Shown here piece after piece: positions 55,408-63,991 of a stretch of 64,000 nucleotides of DNA (position 1 is its first letter; each line of letters opens with the position of its first letter). The notes under the pieces are model-generated. The model ran no database searches and was not told where the DNA came from. It saw only the letters and a program-made list of their open reading frames with translations. Source of the stretch: Staphylococcus simulans (GTDB taxonomy: Bacteria; Bacillota; Bacilli; Staphylococcales; Staphylococcaceae); NCBI RefSeq assembly GCF_002994445.1, contig NZ_MRZJ01000003.1, positions 1 through 64,000 of the forward strand. The letters are read 5' to 3'. The translations under genes and the position numbers were made by a program.

Positions 55408-55620
55408 TTAGAAAATGATGTGTGTTTCTTTTTCTATAATTTGTGCGCCTTTAATCGCAGCAATCTTGCCAGATGCGGGGTTTAAGACATTCAAGTCCAA
55501 TAATGTACTCATCGCATTTCTGACCGTTTCTTCTTGCACTTGTCCTGATACGTCCGGAATTTGGAATTTAACAGGCTTGTGTGCTTCATTGAGATAGATA
55601 AGTTCTAATGTTTTAGTCAT
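55408..55620 (-). CDS. DUF2922 protein
   Basis: The 70-residue protein fits DUF2922: KTLELIYLNEAHKPVKFQIPD, then ALNLLDLNVL-like spacing and AAIKGAQIIEKETHIIF. The function is unknown. It follows the DUF1659 gene by 17 bases; the two occur together in many Firmicutes, suggesting a shared complex. Confidence 0.85.
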   Translation of the reverse strand: MTKTLELIYLNEAHKPVKFQIPDVSGQVQEETVRNAMSTLLDLNVLNPASGKIAAIKGAQIIEKETHIIF

Positions 55621-55637
55621 AAAGTGACAGCTCCTTC

Positions 55638-55841
55638 TTATAAAGTTTCTACAGTAGTGATTTCGACGTTGTCGAAAGTTTCGCCAGTTAATTTTTCAAT
55701 AACTGATTTAAAACCGTTTAATTGTGTTTCAGTGCTTTGAGGGTTTAAACGAGCGAAACGACGGCGTTTTGCGACAGGTTTTCCATCTTTTGTTTCTTCT
55801 AAACGAATTAGAGTCACAGCAAGTTCTTTGATTGTTTTCAT
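55638..55841 (-). CDS. DUF1659 protein
   Basis: A 67-residue protein with the DUF1659 layout: a short beta strand pair (ELAVTLIRLEETKDGKPVAKRR) followed by FARLNPQSTETQLNGFKSVIEKLTGE. It is probably the partner of the DUF2922 product. ATG 55841 follows GGAGGTGAG; the open frame extends a little further upstream. Confidence 0.85.
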   Translation of the reverse strand: MKTIKELAVTLIRLEETKDGKPVAKRRRFARLNPQSTETQLNGFKSVIEKLTGETFDNVEITTVETL

Positions 55842-56173
55842 GTTTCTCACCTCCTTGCTCACTCTATATATCGAAATCCGCAGAAAAAAAGCACACCCTT
55901 TTTGTAAATTATTTTAATTTTTTTCGTCTTAAGCATAAGCAAACGGGTAAACGTAGTGTGTATCGCTATTTCTATAGCTTTAGTTATAAAGATGTTGTGT
56001 GTAGAATTTAAGAGAATGAAAGATTATGGCTAAAGTTATATAAATAGATTTCACGCAATTGAATATAGTACTATAAATAAAGACACTTAATAGATGTATG
56101 TGAAAAGACATCATTATTTTCAATTGGGTTATAAACACAAGAGAGTGCACACAACATAGAAAGAGGTGACGCT
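55842..56173. other. Gene-free stretch upstream of the antiporter
   Basis: AT-rich. I see no strong hairpin or operator. Promoters for the DUF1659 and antiporter genes must lie here. Confidence 0.4.
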
Positions 56174-58222
56174 GTGGAAATAGTTGAAGGATTACTCATA
56201 TTTATTGCGGCTATTATCCTAAGTTCATTAATACATTCACTATTTCTCCCTAAAGTCCCTTTGGCATTCATCCAAATTATTTTAGGGGCATTAATATTTG
56301 TAACACCTATTCCTGTGGCATTTGATTTTGACACAGAGGTGTTTATGGTCGCATTGATTGCGCCGCTATTATTTATTGAAGGGGTTCATGTTTCTCGTGT
56401 CGGCTTAAAACGCTACATAAAGCCAGTAATGATGATGGCTTTAGGATTAGTCTTCACTACCGTGATTGGTGTAGGCTTCTTTATTCATTGGGTTTGGCCG
56501 AGCTTGCCTATGCCTGCAGGCTTTGCGTTAGCAGCGGTATTATGTCCGACAGATGCGGTGGCAGTTTCAGCGATTACTAAAGGTAAAGTGCTGCCGAAAG
56601 GTTCTATGACGATTTTAGAAGGGGAATCGTTATTAAACGATGCCGCAGGTATCATTTCCTTCAAGATTGCGGTGGCTGCGCTGATTACCGGCGCATTTTC
56701 TATTACTGACGCAGTAGGGCAGTTCTTAGTATCTTCCATCGGCGGTTTAGTCGTTGGTTTGATTGTAGGTATTGTCTTAGTCAGATTGCGTATTATACTT
56801 GCGCGCCGCGGTGTTGAAAGTAATAACATGTTTATCTTTATTCAATTATTGACACCGTTTATTACTTATCTAGTCGCTGAAGTCTTCCATGCTTCTGGTA
56901 TTATTGCGGCTGTTGTATCCGGGTTGGTGCACGGCTTTGAACGTGATCGTATTACCCAAATCAGTACGCAGCTTCAATTAAGTTATACGCAGACATGGAA
57001 TTTATTAAGTTATGTATTAAACGGCTTTGTCTTTGTAATTTTAGGTTATATTGTGCCTGAAACAGTGAAGAATATTATACGCACAGAGCCGCAGAACCTA
57101 GTATTCTTATTAGGTACTACTGGACTTATTGCATTAGCAGTATACGTCTTTCGTTTCTTATGGGTATATGTATTATATCCTTACTTCTACTTGCCGGTCA
57201 GTCCATTCCAACGTGCAATGAACGAAGGGGATGAACAAGGTCCGGGTGAAGTTAAACCTAAGCGCAGCAAATATGCATTGGTGATGACACTTTGCGGTGT
57301 GCATGGGACAATTTCACTTGCTATCGCGTTGACATTCCCGTATATGCTGGCAGAAGATAGAACATTTATTTATCGTAATGATCTGCTCTTTATTTCTTCA
57401 GGTATGGTGATACTCAGTCTTGTAATCGCACAAGTATTGCTGCCGATTGTGACACCAATGATGAAACAAGTCAAAGTGGAAGGTATGAGTTTCAAAGAAG
57501 CGCGTATCTACATTTTAGAACAAGCAATCGAGTATTTAAGAAGCCATGCAACACCTGAAACATCATTTAAATACGGCAGTGTGATTAAAATTTATCACGA
57601 CCGTATCGCATTTATGAAAGTCTTAGATGATGATGACGAAAACTCAAAAGAGCTCGAACGCCTGCAAGGGATTGCGATTGATACAGAAACGAAGACTTTA
57701 AATGAATTAGTTAAAGAAGGCAAAATTACGCAAAGTGATTTTGATAACTATATGCGTTATGCAGAACGTACACAAGTATATCGTCAAGCTTCTTTAATCC
57801 GAAGAATGATTATGCGTATTAAAGTAGCTATCTTAAGACGCCGTGTCCGCGTTCAAACTAACGCTGCATCTTCATTAGATGTACAACAAAACTTAAAAGA
57901 AATCTCTAAAATTATGCGTATTGTGCATTATAACGTCGTTAAACGCTTAACCAAAGAAGCCAATGCTGACAACAAATTAGAAATCAGTACCATTTGCGAC
58001 AGTTACTTAATGCGTACGGATAATTTAACATCATCGAATCTCTTCAATTACAAGAAGTTCAATCCGAACAATATTACAAAAATCAAACTAAATGCGTTGC
58101 GTGAACAACGCCATATCCTCAATGAATTAGTAGAAGACGGAGAAGTAAGTGAAAAAACTGCACTAAAAATCCGACAAGCCATCAACTATGATGAAATGGT
58201 GTTAGTAGATCGATTGACGTAA
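56174..58222 (+). CDS. CPA1 family Na+/H+ antiporter
   Basis: A large monovalent cation/proton antiporter of 682 residues. The N-terminal 400 residues contain about twelve membrane helices with the CPA1 transport motifs LCPTDAVAVSAIT and ESLLNDAAGIISFKIAV (Asn-Asp pair). The C-terminal 270 residues are a soluble, charged cytoplasmic domain, the form seen in Firmicutes NhaP-type proteins. It exports sodium or potassium. The start is GTG behind AGAGGTGACG. Confidence 0.88.
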   Translation: MEIVEGLLIFIAAIILSSLIHSLFLPKVPLAFIQIILGALIFVTPIPVAFDFDTEVFMVALIAPLLFIEGVHVSRVGLKRYIKPVMMMALGLVFTTVIGVGFFIHWVWPSLPMPAGFALAAVLCPTDAVAVSAITKGKVLPKGSMTILEGESLLNDAAGIISFKIAVAALITGAFSITDAVGQFLVSSIGGLVVGLIVGIVLVRLRIILARRGVESNNMFIFIQLLTPFITYLVAEVFHASGIIAAVVSGLVHGFERDRITQISTQLQLSYTQTWNLLSYVLNGFVFVILGYIVPETVKNIIRTEPQNLVFLLGTTGLIALAVYVFRFLWVYVLYPYFYLPVSPFQRAMNEGDEQGPGEVKPKRSKYALVMTLCGVHGTISLAIALTFPYMLAEDRTFIYRNDLLFISSGMVILSLVIAQVLLPIVTPMMKQVKVEGMSFKEARIYILEQAIEYLRSHATPETSFKYGSVIKIYHDRIAFMKVLDDDDENSKELERLQGIAIDTETKTLNELVKEGKITQSDFDNYMRYAERTQVYRQASLIRRMIMRIKVAILRRRVRVQTNAASSLDVQQNLKEISKIMRIVHYNVVKRLTKEANADNKLEISTICDSYLMRTDNLTSSNLFNYKKFNPNNITKIKLNALREQRHILNELVEDGEVSEKTALKIRQAINYDEMVLVDRLT

Positions 58223-58230
58223 TTTAAAAC

Positions 58231-58276
58231 AGCAGCAGTGTGCCGTAAACCAACGAGTACACTGCTGCTCTTTTTA
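58231..58276 (+). terminator. Terminator after the antiporter
   Basis: AGCAGCAGTGT (58231-58241) and ACACTGCTGCT (58259-58269) are perfect 11-bp arms with a T run. Confidence 0.9.
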
Positions 58277-58291
58277 TGCAAAAAATAAAAA

Positions 58292-58483
58292 AAGCGACAG
58301 CACTTCTGCACTGTCGCTTCGAAAATCGATGTCATCGCAAAGCACCGATTTTCTTAAGGAATTGTGGTCCAGTGGGAGGAAAGACCACAGCTATTTATGT
58401 TTAGGATAGATTATTTATGGACCATCAGAAATGGTATGGACATACTAGGAGGTCTTTTCTGATGGTTGAAAGGATAAATTAGT
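58292..58483 (-). ncRNA. Structured mntABC 3' UTR, candidate RsaC-like small RNA
   Basis: On the minus strand the mntC stop is followed by four stem-loops in 190 bases: ACCATCAGAAA/TTTCTGATGGT (58466-58421), TGTGGTC/GACCACA (58389-58363), GAAAATCG/CGATTTTC (58353-58321), and AAGCGACAG/CTGTCGCTT (58319-58292) with a T run, a standard terminator. The first two loops carry CCTCCT and TTTCCTCCCACTG, complementary to Shine-Dalgarno sequences. In S. aureus the mntABC 3' UTR releases the small RNA RsaC, which is far longer. This compact version is an inference. Confidence 0.7.
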
Positions 58484-59413
58484 TTACTTCATACTTTTAT
58501 GGACAGTTTCAATATTAGATTCCATCATTTTGTAATAAGAATCGCCTTTACTGCCTTTTTTTCCAATAGAGTCTGTATAGACTTCTCCTGAAATAGGAAT
58601 GCCTGTTTCTTCGCTCAAGCTTTTCATGCTTTTATGATCGACGCTTGTTTCGACTAATAGATTTTTCAATTTGTGATCTTTAACGAATTGAATAGCTTGT
58701 TTCATTTGTTCAGGTGTACCTTGTTTTTCAGTGTTGATTTCCCAAATATAGCCGGGAGTAATGCCGTATTGTTTTGAGAAATATTTAAATGCGCCTTCGC
58801 TTGTAATCATCGCACGCTGTTCTTTAGGAATGTCATTAAATTTATTGTTGCTTTCTTTATTTAATTGTTTAAGTTTCGAGATATAGGCATCACCTCGTTT
58901 GTCGTAATCTGCTTTGTGTGCTTTATCGTGCTGACTTACAGCTTGTTGAATATTTTCGACGTATTTGATGCCGTTGTTAAGACTTAACCAAGCATGCGGA
59001 TCTTGTTTAGATGCATCACCTTTTGCACCGTTCAGATAAATCGGTTGAACGCCTTTAGAAACGCGTACGACACTGTCATCTTTTGTTGTTTTGCCAGCTT
59101 GTTCTAAAGCTTTGTTGAACCAGCCGTTGCCTGTTTCAAGATTAAGTCCGTTGTAGAGGATAATATCGGCATCTGTTAAGGCTTTGATATCTTTAGGTTT
59201 GACCTCATATTCATGGGGGTCTTGGCCGATAGGAACAATGCTATGTATCTCTGCATGGTCCCCAACTACATTGTCTGCCATGTCATATAGTATTGAATTG
59301 GTTGTGACGATTTTTAATTTATGATCAGAATCTGCTGATTTTGAATCTTTGCCTGTGCCGCAAGCTGCTAAGAGTAAGAGCATTATTGCTAACAAGGGTA
59401 CTAATTTTTTCAT
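58484..59413 (-). CDS. mntC: Manganese ABC transporter substrate-binding lipoprotein
   Basis: MntC captures Mn(II) outside the membrane. The lipobox LLAAC gives Cys18. The metal ligands are recognisable as GQDPHEYE (His), DPHAWLS (His), TSEGAFKYF (Glu) and VYTDSIG (Asp), the cluster A-I pattern. The 309-residue start at 59413 is the normal one; the open frame upstream lies in mntB. The ATGA overlaps mntB by four bases. It also shares strong similarity with S. aureus MntC throughout. Confidence 0.96.
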   Translation of the reverse strand: MKKLVPLLAIMLLLLAACGTGKDSKSADSDHKLKIVTTNSILYDMADNVVGDHAEIHSIVPIGQDPHEYEVKPKDIKALTDADIILYNGLNLETGNGWFNKALEQAGKTTKDDSVVRVSKGVQPIYLNGAKGDASKQDPHAWLSLNNGIKYVENIQQAVSQHDKAHKADYDKRGDAYISKLKQLNKESNNKFNDIPKEQRAMITSEGAFKYFSKQYGITPGYIWEINTEKQGTPEQMKQAIQFVKDHKLKNLLVETSVDHKSMKSLSEETGIPISGEVYTDSIGKKGSKGDSYYKMMESNIETVHKSMK

Positions 59414-60246
59414 GATGTAACTCCTTTTTTGATTTTGAGAGCGCATTTAGAATAGATAAATGTACCGATATAAATCGCAAATGCACACAAAACAATAGTT
59501 GCACCGCTTGGAATGTTATAAATATAGCTGAAATACATTCCGACGATTGCACTGATGACACTGAAAAGGCTGGCGACAATCATCATAGACCATAATTTCT
59601 TGGTAACGAGAAAGGCGCTGGATGCCGGTGTAATCAAGAGTGCAACGACTAAAATGATTCCTACTGTTTGAATACTTGCGACTGTCACAAGTGACAAGAG
59701 CAACATGACAAAATAGTGGATGAAAGTTGTGTTTAAACCGCTCATTCTACTAAACGTCGGATCAAAAGTAGAAATCATCAATGGGCGGTAGAAAATGATG
59801 ATAAGCAAGAGGACAATAACGCTGACAATAATGGTTGACCAGTATGCTGTTTTGGTAATCGCTAGCAAATTACCGAAAAGAATATGGTACAAGTTCGTTG
59901 TACTATTGATCAGACTGATAATAATGACCCCGACCGCTAAAAATGCTGTAAAGCTGATACCAATCGCTGCATCTTGTTTTGTCTTGCTTCTATCAGAGAT
60001 AAATCCGATAAAAAGACTGGCTAACATTCCTGTGACTAAAGCTCCGACAAACATTGGAATGTTGAAAAGGAATGAAAGTGCAACGCCAGGCAATACAGCA
60101 TGGCTCATCGCATCACCCATGAGCGACAATCCTCTTAATACAATCAGACTGCCGACTGTTCCGCACACAATGCCGACACATATGGAGATGATTAAAGCAC
60201 GGTTTAAGAATTGATATTGTGTGAGTTGTTGTATAAATTCGAACAT
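59410..60246 (-). CDS. mntB: Manganese ABC transporter permease
   Basis: MntB forms the channel for Mn(II). It has 278 residues and about eight membrane helices, with the ABC-3 family hallmarks RGLSLMGDAMSHAVLPGVAL near residue 38 and VALLITPASSAFLV later. It is the second gene of mntABC, 22 bases after mntA and overlapping mntC by four. Confidence 0.95.
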   Translation of the reverse strand: MFEFIQQLTQYQFLNRALIISICVGIVCGTVGSLIVLRGLSLMGDAMSHAVLPGVALSFLFNIPMFVGALVTGMLASLFIGFISDRSKTKQDAAIGISFTAFLAVGVIIISLINSTTNLYHILFGNLLAITKTAYWSTIIVSVIVLLLIIIFYRPLMISTFDPTFSRMSGLNTTFIHYFVMLLLSLVTVASIQTVGIILVVALLITPASSAFLVTKKLWSMMIVASLFSVISAIVGMYFSYIYNIPSGATIVLCAFAIYIGTFIYSKCALKIKKGVTS

Positions 60247-60268
60247 TGATCTAGCTCTCTTTCTGTTT

Positions 60269-60985
60269 CTATAGTGTCTTAGGTGCCTGATTCATGAATG
60301 TCTCATTTAAACGTTCTGTGGTCATTGCATCTTTACTTGGTCCGAAGTAGCGCAATGTTTGGTTTAATAAAATAATGCGGTCAAAGTAGGTTGTCGCCTT
60401 TGATAAGTCATGATGTACGATTAAGATTAATTTGCCTTTTGCTTTTAATGCTTCAATCTTCTCCATAATCAATTGTTCGCTAGTGAAGTCGATGCCGACA
60501 AAAGGTTCATCTAATAAGTATAGGCTGCTTGTTGTCATTAAAGCACGAGCGACTAAGACACGCTGCAATTGACCGCCGCTGAGTTGGGAAATCTGACGTT
60601 TTCTTAAATGCGTCAGCTGCATGTCTTCTAAAAGTGCTGTTAAACGTTGTTTGATGGTTGAAGAAGGGCGTTTAAACCATCCGATATCCTTATAGGCACC
60701 AGATAAGACAACACCTTCAACATCGATAGGAAAATCTAAATCTAAGTAAGCTTTTTGCGGTATGTATGTAATATTCTTCAGTTGTGTCTCGATGGGTCGG
60801 TTATCCAGCAAACGCTGACCTTGTGATTTGAATTCTCCGATTAACGCTTTAATAAGTGATGATTTACCTGCACCGTTCGGACCGATAATGCCGATAATCT
60901 CACCATGAGTCGGAATAGATAAGCTGATGTTGTGAAGTACATGCTTATTTCCTAAGTGTAAATCTAAATTTTTAATTTCTAACAA
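60269..60985 (-). CDS. mntA: Manganese ABC transporter ATPase
   Basis: The ATP-binding subunit of the Mn(II) importer. The Walker A motif GPNGAGKSS (about 35-43), the signature LSGGQLQRV and Walker B LYLLDEPF are present. A TTG at 60985 is the likely start because AGGAGG ends seven bases upstream (238 residues); a GTG at 60991 in frame nearly touches that site. It is the first gene of mntABC and lies behind the MntR-type operator. Confidence 0.95.
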   Translation of the reverse strand: MLEIKNLDLHLGNKHVLHNISLSIPTHGEIIGIIGPNGAGKSSLIKALIGEFKSQGQRLLDNRPIETQLKNITYIPQKAYLDLDFPIDVEGVVLSGAYKDIGWFKRPSSTIKQRLTALLEDMQLTHLRKRQISQLSGGQLQRVLVARALMTTSSLYLLDEPFVGIDFTSEQLIMEKIEALKAKGKLILIVHHDLSKATTYFDRIILLNQTLRYFGPSKDAMTTERLNETFMNQAPKTL

Positions 60986-61008
60986 TACCACACCTCCTAA
61001 AATAATTT

Positions 61009-61022
61009 TTAGGCTAACCTAA
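61009..61022. promoter_or_regulatory. MntR/DtxR-type operator
   Basis: TTAGGCTAACCTAA has TTAGG...CCTAA inverted arms and agrees with half of the DtxR-family box consensus. It overlaps the predicted transcription start of mntABC and lies between mntA and the divergent mntR. Confidence 0.75.
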
Positions 61023-61030
61023 TTTATTTC

Positions 61031-61059
61031 ATAATAAGTCATGAATTTTCGCTTGTCAA
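61031..61059 (-). promoter_or_regulatory. mntABC promoter
   Basis: On the minus strand, TTGACA (61059-61054), exactly 17 bases and TATTAT (61036-61031). The operator follows immediately downstream. Confidence 0.75.
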
Positions 61060-61110
61060 GTCTTTTCGTGATACAATAAAGTGAATCTGGATGGAAGGAA
61101 CGGTGACAAG

Positions 61111-61764
61111 ATGTTAACGGAAGAAAAGGAAGATTACCTAAAAGCGATTTTGAATAATGGCGGCGCAACTTCATTCGTTACAAACAAACAACTCTCTCGG
61201 TATTTAAATATTAAACCCCCATCCGTGAGTGAGATGGTCAATCGTTTGGAAAAAGCGGGCTATGTGACTACGAAACCTTATAAAGGTGTTAAATTATCTG
61301 AAGAAGGTTTTAATCATACATTAGAGATTATTAAACGCCATCGCTTATTGGAACTTTTCTTAATCGAAATATTGAAGTACAACTGGGAAGAAGTGCATCA
61401 AGAAGCAGAGGTATTAGAACATCGTGTATCGGATTTATTTGTAGAACGTTTAGATGCACTGTTGAATTATCCGACAACCTGTCCGCATGGCGGTGTGATT
61501 CCGCGCGACGGCAATTTCGAGGAGATTTATAATCTTTCATTGAAGGAATTTGAAGCTGGAGATCGTGTAACTATCAGACGTGTCCGAGACCGTACTAAAT
61601 TATTGATTTATCTCTCAAGCAAATCTATTTCTATCGGTGATGAAGTCACAGTAGCATCACGTGATGACACTAACCAAGTCATTGCGATTCAAAAAGGTGA
61701 AGATCCGTTGATTATCTTAAGTTATGAAAATGCTGATCACATTTTTGGTGAGAAAATAGATTAA
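61111..61764 (+). CDS. mntR: Manganese-responsive repressor MntR (DtxR family)
   Basis: MntR senses Mn(II) and represses mntABC. The protein has 217 residues: an N-terminal winged helix with KPPSVSEMVNRLEKAGYV, the metal-binding and dimer domain with RHRLLELFLIE and EEVHQEAEVLEHRVSDLF, and a C-terminal SH3-like domain, which Bacillus MntR lacks. ATG 61111 follows AAGGAACGGTGA. It is divergent from mntABC across the operator. Confidence 0.95.
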   Translation: MLTEEKEDYLKAILNNGGATSFVTNKQLSRYLNIKPPSVSEMVNRLEKAGYVTTKPYKGVKLSEEGFNHTLEIIKRHRLLELFLIEILKYNWEEVHQEAEVLEHRVSDLFVERLDALLNYPTTCPHGGVIPRDGNFEEIYNLSLKEFEAGDRVTIRRVRDRTKLLIYLSSKSISIGDEVTVASRDDTNQVIAIQKGEDPLIILSYENADHIFGEKID

Positions 61765-61889
61765 ATGACTACAGAGGCGTAATCTTAGATTGCGTCTTTT
61801 TTATGCGCAAATTGAATCAGACTTAAAGCGGATTTAAATGGTTGTATGATGCGTTATAATCTATGAAAAGAGAAATGGAGCAATAGATT

Positions 61890-62600
61890 ATGGATATAAA
61901 AAGAAAGCGCTCATTAGAAACATGGGCAATGATTATAAGTTTCATTGTGTTGGTGTTTACGATGCTTGGTGTATGTCTGCATATTGGATTTGCACATAAA
62001 ATAGATTTAGCCGCATTTAATTGGTTTGATCGTATGTTTGAGGAGCCTGCAATGAATTATAACGGCGGTTGGTTTAATGATATCATGACAATAGTAGCCT
62101 CTTACGGGGATGTTTTAACTTTTGTTTTGCTGTCAATTGCAGGTGCGATTATATTAATTGTAAAACGGTATTATTTACTGAGCTTATGGATACTTGCGAC
62201 AGTAGGATTCGGTGGGATTTTAGGGGTTATCTTAAAAGCGGTTTTTCATCGCAGTCGTCCCTACGATCACTTATTAGTAGATACCGGCTTTTCATTCCCT
62301 AGCGGCCACTCTCTATCAAGCACTTTGATTGCGATGATTTTATTAAGTGTGGTGATGCCTAAATTCAGTAATAAAGCGCTGCGTTATACAGCCTATGTGA
62401 TGATAGCAGTGTTATGGGGCAGTATCTTATTTTCAAGATTATATTTCCATGCACATTTTTTAACCGATGTCCTTGGAGGTACAGCATTGGGTATATTATG
62501 GGTGTTAGGAATGAAACGCATAGGTCATCTCATCACACCTTTCTTACAAAAGCTGCCTATACTAAAGAAAAGCAAAATTTATACGCTTTGTACAAAATAA
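61890..62600 (+). CDS. PAP2 family phosphatase
   Basis: A membrane phosphatase of 236 residues with about six helices. All three PAP2 motifs are present: KAVFHRSRP, SFPSGHSLSS and SRLYFHAHFLTDVLGG. Related proteins dephosphorylate undecaprenyl pyrophosphate or phosphatidylglycerophosphate outside the membrane. It stands alone and ends in a bidirectional terminator. Confidence 0.9.
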   Translation: MDIKRKRSLETWAMIISFIVLVFTMLGVCLHIGFAHKIDLAAFNWFDRMFEEPAMNYNGGWFNDIMTIVASYGDVLTFVLLSIAGAIILIVKRYYLLSLWILATVGFGGILGVILKAVFHRSRPYDHLLVDTGFSFPSGHSLSSTLIAMILLSVVMPKFSNKALRYTAYVMIAVLWGSILFSRLYFHAHFLTDVLGGTALGILWVLGMKRIGHLITPFLQKLPILKKSKIYTLCTK

Positions 62601-62630
62601 ATATGTGAAGTACAAGCTCAAAGATACAAA

Positions 62631-62674
62631 AAAGCAACTGCCGGATGATTATCAGTCTGGCAGTTGCTTTATGT
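62631..62674. terminator. Bidirectional terminator
   Basis: AAAGCAACTGCC (62631-62642) and GGCAGTTGCTTT (62659-62670) are perfect arms between convergent genes. Confidence 0.9.
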
Positions 62675-62681
62675 TGCACAG

Positions 62682-63176
62682 TTATTTAATTTGTTTGCCC
62701 CAAATATTCAAATCTAAGCGCTTGTTATCAATGTGTGCAATTTGCGGTAATTCTCCCCATAGTGCATAACCCAGTTTTTTAAATAAATGGTTGCACGGTT
62801 GATTTTGCGCAAAGACATATCCGGTTAAGAAGCGGATACCTAATGCTTTTGCTTCTTGTTCTAAACGTTCCATCACTTTGGTGCCGACCCCTTTGCCGCG
62901 CAAGTCTTCATCTAAATAGATGCTGAGCTCTGCTGTTTCATCATAAGCAGGGCGGCCGTAAAAGTGATTCAGACTCGCATAACCGATAGGGCGGTCTTCT
63001 TCATCGATGACAGTGAATAACGGACGTGCGGCATCATGTTGATCAAAAATCTTAGCCATTTCCTCTTCAGTCACTTGATTGATATCAGCTGTAATATTTC
63101 TTTCTGCTATTGCTTGGTTGTATACCTTGGTAAATAAGGGTAATTCGATTTCTGTTGCTGGACGTAGCTTTACCAT
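62682..63176 (-). CDS. GNAT family acetyltransferase
   Basis: The 164-residue protein resembles phosphinothricin acetyltransferase-type GNATs: AELSIYLDEDLRGKGVGTKVMERLEQEA with the acetyl-CoA loop RGKGVGT, then FLTGYVFAQNQPCNHLFKKLGY. ATG 63176 follows AAGGTGA; other in-frame starts (63182, 63185) are too close to it. It lies 10 bases after the M50 gene and is probably co-transcribed. Confidence 0.87.
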   Translation of the reverse strand: MVKLRPATEIELPLFTKVYNQAIAERNITADINQVTEEEMAKIFDQHDAARPLFTVIDEEDRPIGYASLNHFYGRPAYDETAELSIYLDEDLRGKGVGTKVMERLEQEAKALGIRFLTGYVFAQNQPCNHLFKKLGYALWGELPQIAHIDNKRLDLNIWGKQIK

Positions 63177-63186
63177 TTTCATCACC

Positions 63187-63936
63187 TTAATTTTGGAATA
63201 TTAAAATGTTTACAATAGAATACACGATATAGATGTTAAAGGCAATCCATAACAAACTGAACACAAATACAGGGATGCCTGTTAACCTGCGCAATGCCAA
63301 ACCGTCCCAATCTATGTGACGGGCGAACGTTAATATTGCAATAGTCCAAGTCGATTGCAGTACTTCTCCGAATAGGACACCTAATATAAAGTGATACACA
63401 ATCGACAATACAATGACGATAAATTCTGGCTGTCCATTTTGAATTAAACCATAAATCATGAGTGCTAACAATAATGTTAATAAAATCGGAATCCCTTTAC
63501 GTGAAGTGATGATGACGAAATATATGAATAAAGCTGTATAACTTAAGACAAAGAGCGATGGGTAATGATAGTAGCCTGCAAATAATCCGACAGCCAGCAT
63601 AATCGGTGGCATCATATAACCGCCGAGTGTGGTAATAATCATTGTACTTTTGTGTCTGGCTCTGGTTATTGCGAACCCTTGTCGCGATGTTTCGATTCTT
63701 TCTCTTCTTGAGGTTACAATCACTAAATCTTCTGTGTGTCCGCCGCTGATTTTATTAAATAAGATATGTCCGAATTCATGTGTCAAAACAGGAATATAAT
63801 TTAAAATAATATCCAACATCGCAAAACTTGAGCTGTGACGTTTTTGATGGGTAACGATATAAGCTATCGCTATTAACACAACCCAATATAAATGGAGTGT
63901 CATGGATGTACTGAGAATATCTTTGATAAGCTGCAT
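63187..63936 (-). CDS. M50 family metallopeptidase-like membrane protein
   Basis: The 249-residue protein has an intramembrane zinc-protease motif HEFGH (THEFGHILFNKISGG, about residue 53) and around seven membrane segments. A conserved basic stretch (VTSRRERIETSRQGFAITRARHKS) follows. Site-2 proteases of this type cut membrane proteins or transcription factors; the C-terminal aspartate motif is not obvious, so activity is uncertain. AGAGGTTA precedes the ATG. Confidence 0.8.
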   Translation of the reverse strand: MQLIKDILSTSMTLHLYWVVLIAIAYIVTHQKRHSSSFAMLDIILNYIPVLTHEFGHILFNKISGGHTEDLVIVTSRRERIETSRQGFAITRARHKSTMIITTLGGYMMPPIMLAVGLFAGYYHYPSLFVLSYTALFIYFVIITSRKGIPILLTLLLALMIYGLIQNGQPEFIVIVLSIVYHFILGVLFGEVLQSTWTIAILTFARHIDWDGLALRRLTGIPVFVFSLLWIAFNIYIVYSIVNILIFQN

Positions 63937-63963
63937 AATCTAACCTCTTAAATGTAATAGAAA

Positions 63964-63991
63964 AAAGTTGAGATAGCGTGACCTCAACTTT
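63964..63991. terminator. Hairpin at the window's right edge
   Basis: AAAGTTGAG (63964-63972) and CTCAACTTT (63983-63991) pair perfectly; on the minus strand a T run follows, so it probably ends a gene beyond the window. Confidence 0.75.
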
